DNA of 21,234 bases from Pleurotus djamor. Taxonomy: Eukaryota > Basidiomycota > Agaricomycetes > Agaricales > Pleurotaceae. The DNA lies in the NCBI GenBank assembly GCA_029747585.1, contig JAPEVF010000779.1, positions 1 to 21,234 of the forward strand, given 5' to 3'. This document shows, one piece after another, positions 1-11,200 of this stretch. Below the pieces are notes generated by a model that saw only the letters and a program-made list of their open reading frames with translations, was not told the origin of the DNA and made no database searches. Position 1 is the stretch's first letter. The number at the start of each line of letters is the position of its first letter. Made by a program: the position numbers and the translations under genes.

Positions 1-595
1 CATAAGTGCACCAGCGGAGTGATCAGCTCCGAATAGTGTGTAGAATTTCCCTATTCCCCTCGAGCTTGCGCTGTCTTGAGCAGCGAGATCGTTGTTGTTG
101 AAAACAATGGTAGCGACACCATTTGGGATAGGAATACTGGCGCCCCCAAAAACGATCATGGCCGGGAAGGGACCAGTTCCAGAAGGCGATGAGATGGTGA
201 CTTGGAAGGATATGGATTTTCCTTGGTCAGAAACGTTGATGGTAAGAACTCCCCCAGAGAACGAGGCAGTTAGGCTTTGGGGCTTGGGAGGTAGATCACC
301 CAGTTCGAAGCGTTGCAGGAGCTGGCCGATTTCGTCCCGGCGACAAGCCCAAGCGTCTTTGGTTGAGATGCGATCTCCACCATTTATTGGCTGGAAAGGG
401 TCGGGAAGGGCGACATCGGTGAAGTCGATTGAAGCAGGGATGATAGAACAAGCTGAAGTGTCGCGAGTGATTGGTTTGATGACCGTAGCAGTCGCTCTGA
501 AAAGCAAGCAAGTTAGTCGCTGTAGAATGGGAAATATGGTGTTGAACTGACATGGTTGCGAAGCTTGATAGAATAAGAAGGGAAAAGGACTTCAT
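1..595 (-). CDS. 4-O-methyl-glucuronoyl methylesterase (CE15), copy without CBM, 3' end outside window
   Basis: Predicted secreted esterase cleaving the ester between lignin alcohols and 4-O-methyl-glucuronic acid of xylan. Exon 1 is 552-595 and encodes a hydrophobic signal peptide starting MKSFSLLILSSFAT. A 55-nt intron (497-551, GTCAGT..CAG) follows, and exon 2 runs from 496 through the left edge. The start was chosen because it gives the signal peptide and splices in frame into the mature domain. Exon 2 carries family blocks shared almost word for word with the downstream paralogue, such as DPFQPI.GG, QLLQRFELG, PPKPQS and VSDQGKSISFQV, and ends with a GKFYTLFGADHSAGALM-like block. The catalytic Ser, Glu and His lie beyond the window. 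Unlike its neighbour it has no CBM1 or linker between signal peptide and catalytic domain. The family call is confident; whether the distal part is intact is unknown. Confidence 0.88.
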
Positions 596-1269
596 TATAC
601 TAAATGGGGCCTACGAGGGAAGGGTAGGTCCTGGCGCAGCCTATACTTATACCTTTGAGCAGGTTGGGTGCTGGCTTTAGTAAACCGACTATGTTTGAGC
701 CTGAAAACATTCTGAGTGAGCTGGCCCGAGATCATAGCGTGAAACTACCGAGTCACTGGTGTTCCACAAACTTCGTTGTAAGATCCATTAGGTCGAGGCC
801 TTCCCACTGAAGCGATTTCCGAACCGTTCAACATCACAGCTAGTCGGAGTACATCGAAGCCTTGAAAGAGTGTTACGTGACTTGCATTGTGGTCTCCTCG
901 TCATGCGCCTCCAAGACCCGAAACCCACGTCTTCACGAAACCTGGCATCAGAGGCAAAACCATTTTAGCAAGAGTTCTGCGACTCACAACGCTCTGTTCT
1001 TCACGACATCGGCCGCCGCGATCGCGAGAATGGATTGTGCTTAAAGCTATAGATGGGTTGACCGGACCGTCCGGGAGTGTTCTTGAATTAGCACGCAGAT
1101 CTCGGTACTAAAAATATAAGATTCCGAGGAGGGAACGGTATTGGTGTATCAATGAAGTACTGACCGTTTGGAGAACGTAATCTCTGACTGGGAGAACATT
1201 GTGGCGCAAATTTCAAAGTCGGAGTACTATTGCTGAACATGGACACTTGGTACAAACAACCAGCGTACT
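596..1269. other. intergenic spacer between the two CE15 genes
   Basis: This spacer holds the 3' flank of the second esterase and the promoter of the first, both transcribed leftwards. Short open frames here show no protein-like character and overlap on both strands. No RNA gene or repeat was seen. Confidence 0.6.
641..653 (-). promoter_or_regulatory. TATA-like box upstream of the first CE15 gene
   Basis: Read on the minus strand the sequence is GGTATAAGTATAG, 46-58 bp upstream of the ATG at 595. The position fits a core promoter, but the match is by eye only. Confidence 0.4.
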
Positions 1270-2857
1270 CTAAGAAAGAGTAGGGACACTCCAAGGAATC
1301 CACTGCGCTTGATTGAAATTGAAATTACCATCTGTGCGGAAGATGTCCGTGTTTCCGGAGCCGTTGAGCAAGAACTTGTTGATGAACGCGGTCAATTCGG
1401 CTTGTTGCCCAGAAGGGAATTGACAGTGGTTGTGGTTCCCAACTTGGGAGTATCCCATATTGGCGGTGGCGCCCAACGCCTGGAAGATGAGCTTCGTAGC
1501 CCGCTGACAACCGTAGGTACTGAGGGCACCCAACCACTCCATACTAGTGTTCTCGATGACGAAGAGTCCACGGGGAGCGACCATTCCAGCAAGAGAATGG
1601 TGGTCGATGGGCATGCTGTTGACTTGGTTGACGAACGAGTTGAAGCTCGGGGAGAACCAGACATTCTCCTGCACGATCTCCGGAGCAGTCTGCACGTTTT
1701 GCCCTTGAGTCTGTTGGAAGTTGGACAGACGCCATGAAGCCGCGCCGCCTGAGCCAGACTCTTGCGGGATGGTCAAAGCGATGCGCTCATCGAAAGCTCC
1801 AGCGACGACAGCGCCCTTTCCATTTCGTGAACAACCGGTCACTCCGATGCGCTTCAAGTCAATATTGGCGGCAGGGGTGATCTCAAGCGCGTCAATGATA
1901 CGCTGAACACCCCAAGCCCAAGCCATGAGTGCGCCTGCAGAGTGGTTTGCTCCGTACAACGTGTAGAATTTCCCTTTGCCACGGGAGCTTCCGTCTTGCT
2001 GAGCGGCAATATCATCGTTGTTGAAGGTGATAGTCGCAACGCCAGCTGGAATTGGAATGCTGGGTCCACCATAAGCGATGATCGCTGGGACAGGTCCACT
2101 CCCAGAAACAGAGGAGATGGTAACTTGGAAAGAGATGGATTTGCCTTGGTCGGAGACGTTGATAGTGAGACGACCACCAGAGAAAGAGGCGGTGACGGAT
2201 TGTGGTTTGGGTGGCATGGCACCGAGTTCGAAGCGCTGCAAGAGCTGAGATATTTCGTTACGCCGACAGGTCCACTGGTCTTTGGTGGTTATACGAGCTC
2301 CGCCACTGATGGGTTGGAAGGGGTCTGGAAGAGCGGTATTGGAGAAGCTGATGGAAGAAGGGATCGCGGAGCACGATCCACTGTCTGGCGGAGCGGGTGT
2401 GCTCGAGGGAAGAGCCGTAGTGGCTGGCGCTGTGGTACTAGGTGCCGAAGTGGGTGGGAGAGTCGCCCTGGAGAACTGTGAGTCGTGGTTTAATACTCTC
2501 AAAAATGGCTTACGGTTGGCTAGTTGGCGCAGTGGAGCGTAGACACTGGAAGTAGTAGTCATTGATGTGGACACAGTCAAGGCCCGCGTTGCAAGTGGCT
2601 AAGGCGCAATGATTAACAGGAAACAATCGATGACCTGGGAGGGCTTACTGCTCCCAGTCCAACCTATCCCCTAGTGGCGGTATCATGTCAGAAGCGAATA
2701 TTATCGATGCGAGAGAAAGACACACTCCACATTGCCCCCATCTAGACATCGTTCAGCATAGTTAAAATGATCAGAAGGGGGCGAACACTCACTCGGCCAC
2801 AGCGAGTGCGCCAGTCGTCACTTGAAAGACCACAGCCAGAAAGGCAAGATACTTCAT
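1270..2857 (-). CDS. CBM1-containing 4-O-methyl-glucuronoyl methylesterase (CE15), complete
   Basis: Secreted glucuronoyl esterase with a cellulose-binding module, 461 residues from five exons: 2793-2857, 2726-2741, 2649-2670, 2514-2598 and 1270-2467. Introns are 51, 55, 50 and 46 nt with GT..AG ends, and the spliced length is exactly in frame. Residues 1-21 form a signal peptide (MKYLAFLAVVFQVTTGALA). Residues 23-54 are a CBM1 starting WGQCGGIGWTG, with Cys at 26, 37, 43 and 53 and the aromatic NDYYFQC end. A Thr/Pro/Ala linker follows to about residue 92, then the CE15 domain. The nucleophile is Ser276 in GCSRNGKG, the acid is probably Glu299 in PQESGSGG, and the His lies in NHNHC (residues 408-410). 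The end WIPWSVPTLS is typical of the family. The long exon-5 frame alone starts at 2580 and misses the secretion signal and CBM. Likely role: cutting lignin-glucuronoxylan bonds while tethered to cellulose. Confidence 0.93.
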
Positions 2858-2917
2858 GATAGAAAACTAGTCGGCGTATTGGTCTTTGGCAATACGAGCA
2901 GGGTACGTCGAAGTAGG

Positions 2918-2925
2918 TTTAAATA
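2918..2925 (-). promoter_or_regulatory. TATA-like box upstream of the CBM1-CE15 gene
   Basis: The minus strand reads TATTTAAA, 61-68 bp before the ATG at 2857. This is a plausible core promoter position for a fungal gene. Confidence 0.4.
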
Positions 2926-3954
2926 GCTGAAGAGCGATAAGCAACACGGAGTATCTTGGGCTATTAAGGTGATGATATTATGTGGGGGGGTGGTAAGAAC
3001 GATCCGAGATCAAAGCGTCAAAGCCCCGAGAAGAGAAGGATGTACGCTTAAAATGTTGACGAAGTCTATACGAGAACCATATAGCTCCGGAATGAGGTGG
3101 AAAAAATAGGCGTTGATGTAGACTGAACAAGAAGATCGTCGAACCAGCGTTGAGGGTGTTCTATTGCGTGCCTGATGGTCGATACCTTTTCTTCAATTAT
3201 ACGCGTTACTAAGAATTCAGAAACGATTCATGGTGACGTGAAGGAGAATATGGACCTACAGGGATGCCTCATACTTGGATGCAAAAATAGCATTGTCTTG
3301 GCGCTTTACGGATCAGCGAGACACACATGTCGCAGGTTAAACAAACATATCGTAAATGTATACCAGCTTCACGGCCGCCGAGCCTTTCAACCGAAGAATT
3401 GACTTCACAGGTCTGGAGTGGGTTCTTTAGCTTCGAATGACATGCATGAGGACTTGCAAAACATTTAACTAGGCGAACGTTAGGTGAACGTGATTCTTTT
3501 AAGAGGGCAAAAAGGCGCAGGTGCCTCAGGGCGTCGAGGTTCATCCAGAGTATTTGCGACGAGGTGGGCGATATGATAGCTTGGGGAGCTTCATGCGTCA
3601 TGATATGATGATCAGCTTCTAGAACTTCCAGCTACCGAGGGAGGTACATATGTATGAACATACCACTCGCAATCAATGACCACGTGAGGACGAATGACCC
3701 TGACGTTGCTTCTCATCGGAGGCTCCGTTCAACTCGACAACGGGTCAGGATCAAGCGACTGAGGTCTGCGCAAACTTTAACAAATGTCATGTCCAAAAGC
3801 AAGGCCAGGGAGAATCAAATCAACGCACCTCAATCCAAGGCAACAACGTTGACTGACCTTCGCGACAGGTTGCTAAGGCGAGTTGTTTGTGTAGCATGAT
3901 TTCTTTATCTCTTCAATAGCAACTCACAGTCAAATGTGATCACAATGACGCAAA
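2926..3954. other. intergenic region with no supported gene
   Basis: This is the upstream flank of two divergently transcribed genes (the esterase to the left, the hydrolase to the right). Open frames of 75-110 codons occur on both strands but show no recognisable domain, signal peptide or convincing splice structure. No RNA gene or mobile element was seen. Confidence 0.5.
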
Positions 3955-3962
3955 TATAAAGG
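3955..3962 (+). promoter_or_regulatory. possible TATA box for the alpha/beta-hydrolase gene
   Basis: TATAAAGG lies about 216 bp before the ATG at 4178. This is a good TATA match but would imply a long 5' UTR or a 5' UTR intron, so the link is tentative. Confidence 0.3.
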
Positions 3963-4177
3963 CCCAAAGGTTCGTTTGGAACAGTAGAGTCGGCTCTGAC
4001 TCCCAAACACCCTTGTCCTCTGACGTTCCCTTGGTGGCTTGGCCCATCCTCGCATTCTATCCCAAACCATTGGCGGTGCCATAGCTGTAACGCGTGTTCC
4101 CAATCCATCCCAGTAGGCTGGCCTGCAGAACCATCGATCAACTCGACAACAAACACTCATTAAATAAACCGACCAAA

Positions 4178-5761
4178 ATGGTGGCTTGTATTTGGATAAT
4201 CTTGCCGCTTTTTGTCTGGGTAGGATTGGCTGCGCCAACCGATGAACCACACCTCGCAAGGCGTCAAAATAGGCCGCCTATTGGTGCTGGTCCCGCTACA
4301 GCAACTGATGGGAGCACTATTGTGGAGAACCAAGTAGTCATCAAGTAAGTACCGATATAGCTTTAGGAAAAGTCACCTACTTACCTACATTATTTCGTAG
4401 CGGGTTGAACATTAGATTCAAGGTGTCGGCGCCGAGCACCGAGCTTGTTTCAACATCTGGGGTTCGAAACGGTACTCTTGGGATAAACGTGCTATTCCAC
4501 GGAGATGGTGGCACATCGTTCTTCGATTTTCCTGTGAGTTCCGGTGGAACCTTTTGCATTTCATCTCGACGTTGACAATCATGGCGCTTGTAGAACCAGG
4601 GAGTCAGGCAAGGGCTTATGGGAGTAGCATTGTTGTCCCCAGATCCTGGTCTTCGATGGGGTGGGTCGGGCCGCAATCCACAGAGGTGCGAAAAGCTTGA
4701 CACAAGGATTTTACATATTGCTGACTATTTGTCCGTTGATTAGGCCACAGGGTGCAGCCCATAGCGCAGCAGTTAACCAATTCCTAGCTAGCGTTAGTTC
4801 ATCTATGTTTTCGATCCAAAAAATAGCGATAACACCTTGCCACAGGAACTGCCAAAAATTGTCAACTTTGACAGAAGCCAGATCTTCATGGAGGGTATCA
4901 GCGGAGGTGCCTTGCTGTTGAGCGGGTTCATGGTGCCGACATTTGGGGCGTCACTTGGGATGAAGGGGGTTATCATGGGCTGTGGTGGTATGCCTCCGTG
5001 AGTCTCAGAGATATTTCAAAGGCCCGAGAGACCCAAGTCCGACCTTCGCTTTTAGGCAAGTCCAAGTCCAGGGCAACATCGCGAATATCCGAGTTCACTG
5101 GCAAAGCACCGTTAATGAGTTCGCCAGTCTAAAGCAGTCGATGTACGTACCGTCTATTCGCGCTGAGGCTAGTGCTAATTAGTCGCATCCTATCAGCTTC
5201 CAGGGCATAACTGCTTATTCGCAGATGGCAACAAACGCTGGGTTGTCAGCAGCGCAAGTGAATCAAGTACAGACAGCAGACGCTTCTCCGAATGGAGGTC
5301 ACTGGTAAGGACACGTTCCCAAAAGCATGAAAGACTGTGTCGCTTACAATGACTATTGAATTTTGAACAGTGCATTCGACCAACGGGGCTTCGTATCTGG
5401 CGTGCAGCTGTTGACGAATAACTTCGGTAACATCATGGCAGGGCAGGGGCAGCTAAATGGAGTCGCCGTCAACAAAGTAAGTACCGAGAATTTGTACAGC
5501 GATGTCAGCTCACCGGTTTCGTAGGGGGTCATAGGTGCAGGAAACATTTTCCCCGTGAACTCCAATACTGGGCGGCAGAGAGTCGCAGCGGCTACGGGTG
5601 CAAACACGTCAGGGCGTGTAAACAGGACAGGAAACCGAGGGAACCGTGGCAATGCGGGGAGGGTGAACGGGAATCGACGCACTGGCAGAGTAAATACGGG
5701 GGCTCGCCAGGCTCGAGGGCGTGTGAACAGAGGAGCGGCTCGAGGAGGTCCTCGTGCCTAG
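4178..5761 (+). CDS. secreted alpha/beta-hydrolase (uncharacterised basidiomycete family) with Arg-rich GRVN tail
   Basis: A complete 376-residue protein from nine exons: 4178-4344, 4401-4533, 4594-4685, 4744-4792, 4846-4997, 5056-5142, 5197-5304, 5371-5476 and 5525-5761. Introns are 48-66 nt and the frame holds throughout. Residues 1-18 look like a signal peptide (MVACIWIILPLFVWVGLAA), followed by a short propeptide-like stretch with ARRQ. The fold is suggested by VLFHGDGG after the first strands and by a nucleophile elbow G-I-S166-G-G preceded by SQIFMEG. A candidate catalytic His is His262 in GGHCAFD. Similar proteins in mushrooms are, as I recall, annotated only as hypothetical or carboxylic ester hydrolase, so the substrate is unknown. 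The odd part is the last exon: about 60 residues rich in Arg, Asn and Gly, with four GRVN copies and no Lys, ending in a TAG stop. Confidence 0.8.
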
Positions 5762-6095
5762 TAGCACACAGCAACCACGAGCAATGATACTGTACTGGAG
5801 TAAACACGACGTGTATGTAGTACCTAGCATTGATTGTAACTTGGAGGTGCGGATGAAGTATCTCCAACCTTGATCGAAAGGAGCGGGCAATAATGGGAGT
5901 CGATTTAGGCAACAACGTTGCTCCATAGGCATTCGTATTCCTAGATAAGCATGGATGAATGCAAAGAGGAAAGGATATGTAAAAGGTAGAAAGTCAAGTC
6001 CGGCCATTCGATTGATCTAAGTGAGAAAATAGACTAAGTTCGGGAACTCAGTAGCGAATGTCATGTAACGCACTCAACAGAAACGCTTCAAGACG
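5762..6095. other. convergent intergenic spacer
   Basis: Short region between the 3' ends of the plus-strand hydrolase and the minus-strand kinase remnant. Nothing beyond presumed 3' UTRs is visible. Confidence 0.5.
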
Positions 6096-6990
6096 TTAAT
6101 TGAACAAGGCTCCATTGAGAGCTCCGTCCAGTGTTTCAATGTCGACTGTGGCCGAAGGATCTAATGAGAGAAAGTAAGCACAGTGACTGAGCATCGCTTA
6201 GAGATCCTTTAGGCATGGCACGAAGGGTTTAAATGAGGGGCTTACGATGTAGTGCATGGGTGTGACGGGAGACACCACCATTTTCATTGCGACGAAGTCA
6301 GCACCTCTTATTAATGCCACATATCCATCGCAAAGAATCTGCACCTTCTCGGTCTTGGCGGACGAGCGACCTCAAGGAGGACATAGAAAAACGACTCCAG
6401 GTCATGGCGATTGAGAATGGTGAATAGTCGGAGACAGGTGGTGATTGAACGTTGAATGAGTATATCCCACTCCCAGTCCGATGCAGAGTTTGCGTGGAAT
6501 TGTCTAGGTCGGGTGTAAGCGATGCAAGGTTGAAGTCGTTCAGAGGACCAGAGGTCGTCCTACCCTTGGTTGGGCATTCGTCCTTCCCTGTGGCTTGCTC
6601 GTAGACATGTTGCAAGATATTTGATTCGAACTTTCGCGTTTGGGTTGGCCAGTTGATCTCGATGGAAAAGATTTCGCGTCATTGCTGGGATCCCCGATTG
6701 CAAGAGCACCTCATGCATCTGGTCGATACTCTTCAAGTCCAACTTCCAATAACCTCCCATTCGGAGAACGGCATCCTCGAAGAAGTTCTCGACTAGTGAT
6801 ACTCCAGCGGAAGACTCGATTTTCCTCAACACAGTCTCCAATGAGCTCTGCAGCCTCATGGCGTTCCCATCTACCTGCATCGACATGGGCCAGAAACCCC
6901 GCTGCTCTGGCGACATCTGGCCGAAGTGCGCAAATGATCATTTCAGATATCGTCCAGTCTTGGATGGATTAGTCGCAAGGATTCATTTCC
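6096..6990 (-). pseudogene. fungal-type protein kinase (FunK1) remnant, internally deleted and frame-broken
   Basis: Blocks typical of FunK1 kinases appear in the right order on the minus strand but in different frames. FAHFGQMSPEQRGF lies near 6893-6934, just after an in-frame TGA. GPLNDFNLASLTPDLDNS, the DFG-like region, lies near 6500-6549, followed by LHRTG at about 6470-6485. RHDLESFFYVLLEVAR lies at about 6362-6409 in another frame. A terminal exon reading about PSATVDIETLDGALNGALFN ends in TAA at 6096-6098, after a possible intron from 6244 (GTAAGC) to an ATTAG acceptor. Between the first two blocks there are only about 120 codons, and neither a Lys-bearing strand nor an HRD-type catalytic loop was found. 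The kinase core therefore seems lost. Some breaks could be unrecognised introns, but a working kinase is unlikely. Confidence 0.65.
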
Positions 6991-7440
6991 ACAGCAAAGG
7001 TTGCACGTTGTAGCGGCGTGTCGACTTCGGCATCCAAAGGGTTTTCTGCCAGGCATCATCAACACTGGCACCGACTTTGGAGTCCTCCTGCATGTGCTGA
7101 CCATGAGTTGCACATATGCATGTAATGATTGAGAATGAAGACGTACCTGTTCAGGTAGCTTCGGGTCCAATGGTAAGGATTCCCCGTTAGACCTCCACGC
7201 GCAGGCCCATTGATTCGTCACGTTCGTCCCATGTAAGATTCTTCAACCACCAAGACGGACTTGTACCAAATTTGCGCTGTGAAAATACCGCGTCCTTCCT
7301 GGTCCTCACATATAGCCTCCCCAGTAGAAATGACCCCGACATTTTCGAAGTAAATGAACACGAGAAGGTTTCCAATTTTCGAGGCACACGAATGGGCACT
7401 AGAATGGCCGAAATCTCGTTTCTCATGCCGAGAGCTGTAG
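6991..7440 (-). other. possible 5' part of the FunK1 remnant
   Basis: Open minus-strand stretches (for example from 7426 and from about 7221) continue towards the kinase blocks. A clean intron-like segment, GTACGT..GTCAG at 7097-7146 (50 nt), joins a frame reading WACAWRSNGESLPLDPKLPEQ to one reading HMQEDSKVGASVDDAWQKT. That frame then meets a stop. FunK1 proteins do carry a variable N-terminal region before SPEQRG, so this may be its decayed start, but no diagnostic motif is visible. Confidence 0.3.
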
Positions 7441-7477
7441 TGAAGGTATGCTTCCGTTTCGCGTTAGATGTGCATAG

Positions 7478-8013
7478 TGTGATGATGGTAAGGGTGGTGA
7501 ATGCGAGTGGTTGCCTCCGGCTAACCGTAGCTGGGATGCCTTTGTATGGGGTAGATTAGTGATGGAAATAGATTGGATGAGTGACCGTGATGCGCGTGAT
7601 GAATCCTCGAGTGCGAAAGGCTATGGCTGAGGGCTGACTACCTCTCTCTTGATACTGCTGGCTGATTGAATCTTCTGAGGACTGGATACCTTGTTCTTCT
7701 GAGTCAATACGAGAGAGAGATGGGAAGACGAAACGATGCGGACGCGCGAGAACTGAGAAATGCTGAGTGGGAAATTCACTCATATTTGTGTATGGAAGAT
7801 ACAGGTATTTATATGTAAGCTGGAGAGTATGAGGTGAAGGGGAAAGAAGGACATGAAGGGGAGTGTTGTGGGATGAAGGAGAGGAGGNGGATGAAGGNNA
7901 TCNAGGGGAGAGGATGAAGGGGAAAGGGATAAACAAGACGCGACGCGCGTCTGGATCACGTGAGATAGGGGATGGGGAGAGACTACGTGCACAAACTGAG
8001 GTGGAACCTCACA
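7478..8013 (-). repeat. putative 3' LTR of the gypsy element
   Basis: On the minus strand this 536-bp segment begins TGTGAGGTTCC right after a short purine run (AGGAGG), 194 bp past the pol stop. It ends ATCATCACA, giving TGTGA..TCACA ends. It contains a TATA-like ATATAAATA near 7806-7814 and a purine-rich stretch on the plus strand at about 7840-7925 holding four N bases. There is no second LTR to compare, so the boundaries are inferred. The flanking CATAG at 7473-7477 would be one half of a target-site duplication. Confidence 0.5.
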
Positions 8014-8207
8014 CCTCCTGGGGGGTATGAAATGTTGACCCTCCGTGGTCAACCTACTGTAGGTACGAGGTACATAAGAAAAAAAATGAAAGGAAAAGGG
8101 AAAAGCAAGGGTCGGACTTGCCAAAACCCGAAACAAGATAGATAGAGATAAATATGATAAGGGAAGGAAATGGATTTGGAACGAGAATTTGGGAGAAGGA
8201 AAATAGA

Positions 8208-11200
8208 CTATATGTAAAAACGAGAGGAGAGTACGTTACGGGGAATGAGAGGAACTGCTTGGATAAGGGCTTGGGGAGCATCTTCGGCATTTGCGAGAAC
8301 CTCGGGGCTGATGGAGGAAATGGGGAAGGTGGACTTCTTGCGGGCGTAGTAAGGTACAACGCGGGATGCACCATAGCGGAGGGTGGAGACAGCGCCGTCA
8401 AGTTCGCAGAGGATATACGAGCCGCCTTTGGTGCGTCGAACAACAATCATGGGACCAAGGTACCGTGCCTTCATCTTGCCGGATAAGTCCGTGTCGAGCC
8501 GAGTGTCGCGTACGAGGACGAGTTCGCCTGGTTTAAAGTCGTAGTCGTGGATGTTGGAGGCGAATTGCTTCTCGAACTGTTCAATGGATAAGATGCGGCG
8601 CTTGAGGATCTTTTCGCGCATGAGTTCGATGTCTTCGGGGCGTTTACGGAGTTGCTGAGCACGATGGGCGATGAGTTCGGCGGTGGAAAGCTGGGTGGAA
8701 GGAAGGGGGACAAGGTAGGTGGCTTCGTGGATGTTGAAGGGGAGTGTTGGTTCGACGCCGTGAACCATGTAGTATGGTGAGAACCCGGTTGCTTTGACGA
8801 TAGAGACGCGTTCGGCCCAAAATACAGATGGGGCAACAGATACCCACTTCTTCTCGTCGCCGTTGCATGCCTTGCTGAGTGCTTCGCGTACTGGGAAATG
8901 CTGTCGTTCGATGATTCCGTTAGCCTGAGAGTTATAAGCAGAGATGCGGATGTGATGAATGCCATAAGTCTTTGCCAGAAAATCAACAGCCTTGACAAAG
9001 GGAGATCCATTATCCGACACAATCTCTTCAACAGCGCCCCAACGACAGAGTATATCCTGGAAAATAAACATCCCGATGTGTTCAGCAGTTTCGCGACGAA
9101 GGGCACGCCATTCCGGGTAGGCGGTTAAAGCACAGCGAGCGTGAACGATGTAGCGGAATCCGTTGGAGAGAGGCTGGACCATAGAGTCGATGTGGACGCG
9201 GCGGAATAGGGATGGAGGGATGGTTGGAGTTGGGGGGATACGGACACGCTGGGTGGACCGAATTTGACAGTCGTGACAAGTCTTGACATACCATGTAACA
9301 TCTCTTCCTAGCTGAGGCCACCAGAATCGTTCCAAGAGCCGGGTACGTGTGGTGTAAACGCCTTTATGTCCGAGTTCATCGTGAGCCTGTCTGATAAGGG
9401 ATAGGCGGCGAGAGAGGGGGATATAGAGCTTGTGACGACCTTGAGGATCCTTGCGCCAGAGTTTGCCTTCGCGGACGAAAAAGTCGAGGCTGCGGCGGTA
9501 GAAGGAGGGGAGCTGGGAGTCTTTCAGGTGCGTGGGTTTCTGGCCAGTGCGTAGGAAGGATTCAACATCGGCGATTCCAGCGTCTCGTTCTTTGGCGCGA
9601 TTACTCTGAGGGGGATGTTCAGCGGATTCCACGGAGGTGTCGACCTGAGTCCAGATAGCCGGTTCGAGCTTCCAGTGTCGTGAACGTAAGGATTTTGCGA
9701 GTTCGCAGCTGCGACGGTCACAACCAGACCTAACTTCCAGCATGAACCCATTTGCTTCATCAATCCAAGCTTCGATGTCTTCTTCGACGGCAGGGTCTTC
9801 TGGTGCAGGCGGGCGGCGAGAGAGACCATCAGCGGGAGCATGGGACTTTCCAGGGACGTGGCGTAGAGTGAAGTCGAAGAGGAGGATGCCGGCAATCCAT
9901 CTATTCATAGTGGCATTAGGATGGATATCGGGGTTGTTAATCATGCCTTTGATATATTTCGCGTCGACCTCAACAACGAGCTTCTTGACACCGATGAGCC
10001 AGAGTTTGGTGGCTTGAAGAGCCCGAAAGAGTCCATAGAGTTCAATCTTGGCTTGGGAATAGCGGGATTCGCGCTCGTTCCAGGTGATACTGCCAAATCG
10101 AGAAGGGTAGCGCTTGCCGTCAGGACCAACTTGGGAAAGGACAAAGCCGACAGCGATGTATGAGGAGTCAACGGCCAGAATAACTTCGCCATCAGATGAG
10201 TGGTCGATAGCGCGGAGAGCAGGGGAAGTAGCGGCAAGATGCTTTAGGGTATTCATGGCGTGTAACTGTTCTTCTCCAAATACGAATTCGGTGCCTTTCT
10301 TTGTGAGATCCGTGAGAGGTCGAGCGTGGAGGGAATAGTCTTTGATGAAGATACGCATGACGCCCACGGTGCCGAGGAAACCACGAACTTCGCTGACATC
10401 TTTGCAGGGAGGCCAATCTTTGATAACTTGAACTCTTGACTCGTCGGGTTCGCGTCCAGCATAAGTGCACATGTGACCGATAATGAGAGCACGAGGAATG
10501 CAGAGCTCGACTTTGCGTCCAGAGAAAGTACCACCAAATTTCCCCATGCGATGGATAAGGCGATACGTGTTGGTGAGGTGCTCGAAGACAAAACGGCGGA
10601 TTCCAGGGTTTCCAGGGATGGTTTCGTAGCTGCCGTCCGGAAGTTCGTAGCGAGAGCGAGGACCTTTGCCATTAACATCGTCAATAAAGGGATCGGTGAT
10701 GTGGGGGATCTCGTCGCGGAAGATAAATGCTACATCACCCTGCATGATTTGGGAAGCGTTCGTGAAACCCATCGGTAATCGTGTAAGCCGTTTCGCTCCT
10801 AAGGGGGTTTGGAAGGTGGTCATGTCTGTTGAAATCTCGGCTAGAGGGCGTTGGTCAAAGGCCACAAGGCAGTCGAGGAGGGAGTAACAAGCGCGTCCGC
10901 CGAAATCTTCTGCAAGAGTATCCATACGGGGAGGGAGAGAGGCGTCCTTGATGGTGACGGCATTCAGGGGTTGGAGGTCGTGGACGAGTCGAAGGGATTT
11001 GCCGTCTTTCTTGGGGACGCAGAACCAGCGGGAACGATAGGAGGAGGAGGAATCTTCGTAGACACCGGTGGCGATCTTGTCTTTGATGATGTTGATGACT
11101 TTGTCGTATATTCCCGGAGGGATAGGGATATTGCGAAGGGCCCAAGGTACGTGCTTGACTGTGGGGATAATGACAGGATCAAACCATTCTGATGAGAACT

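Noticed and set aside
1309..1737. Plus-strand open frame of 142 codons
   Set aside because: It lies antisense within the CE15 catalytic exon, has no domain character and is a by-product of that exon's codon use.
1942..2481. Plus-strand open frame of 179 codons
   Set aside because: It is antisense to the CE15 gene, which has clear catalytic motifs and splice structure on the minus strand.
3175..3899. Short plus- and minus-strand open frames in the intergenic region
   Set aside because: They overlap one another, show no motif, and lack splice or start context that would support a gene.
7556..8446. Overlapping minus-strand open frames rich in Pro, Ser and Phe
   Set aside because: They fall in the putative LTR and the 3' end of pol; their composition reflects pyrimidine-rich sequence and they contain N bases.
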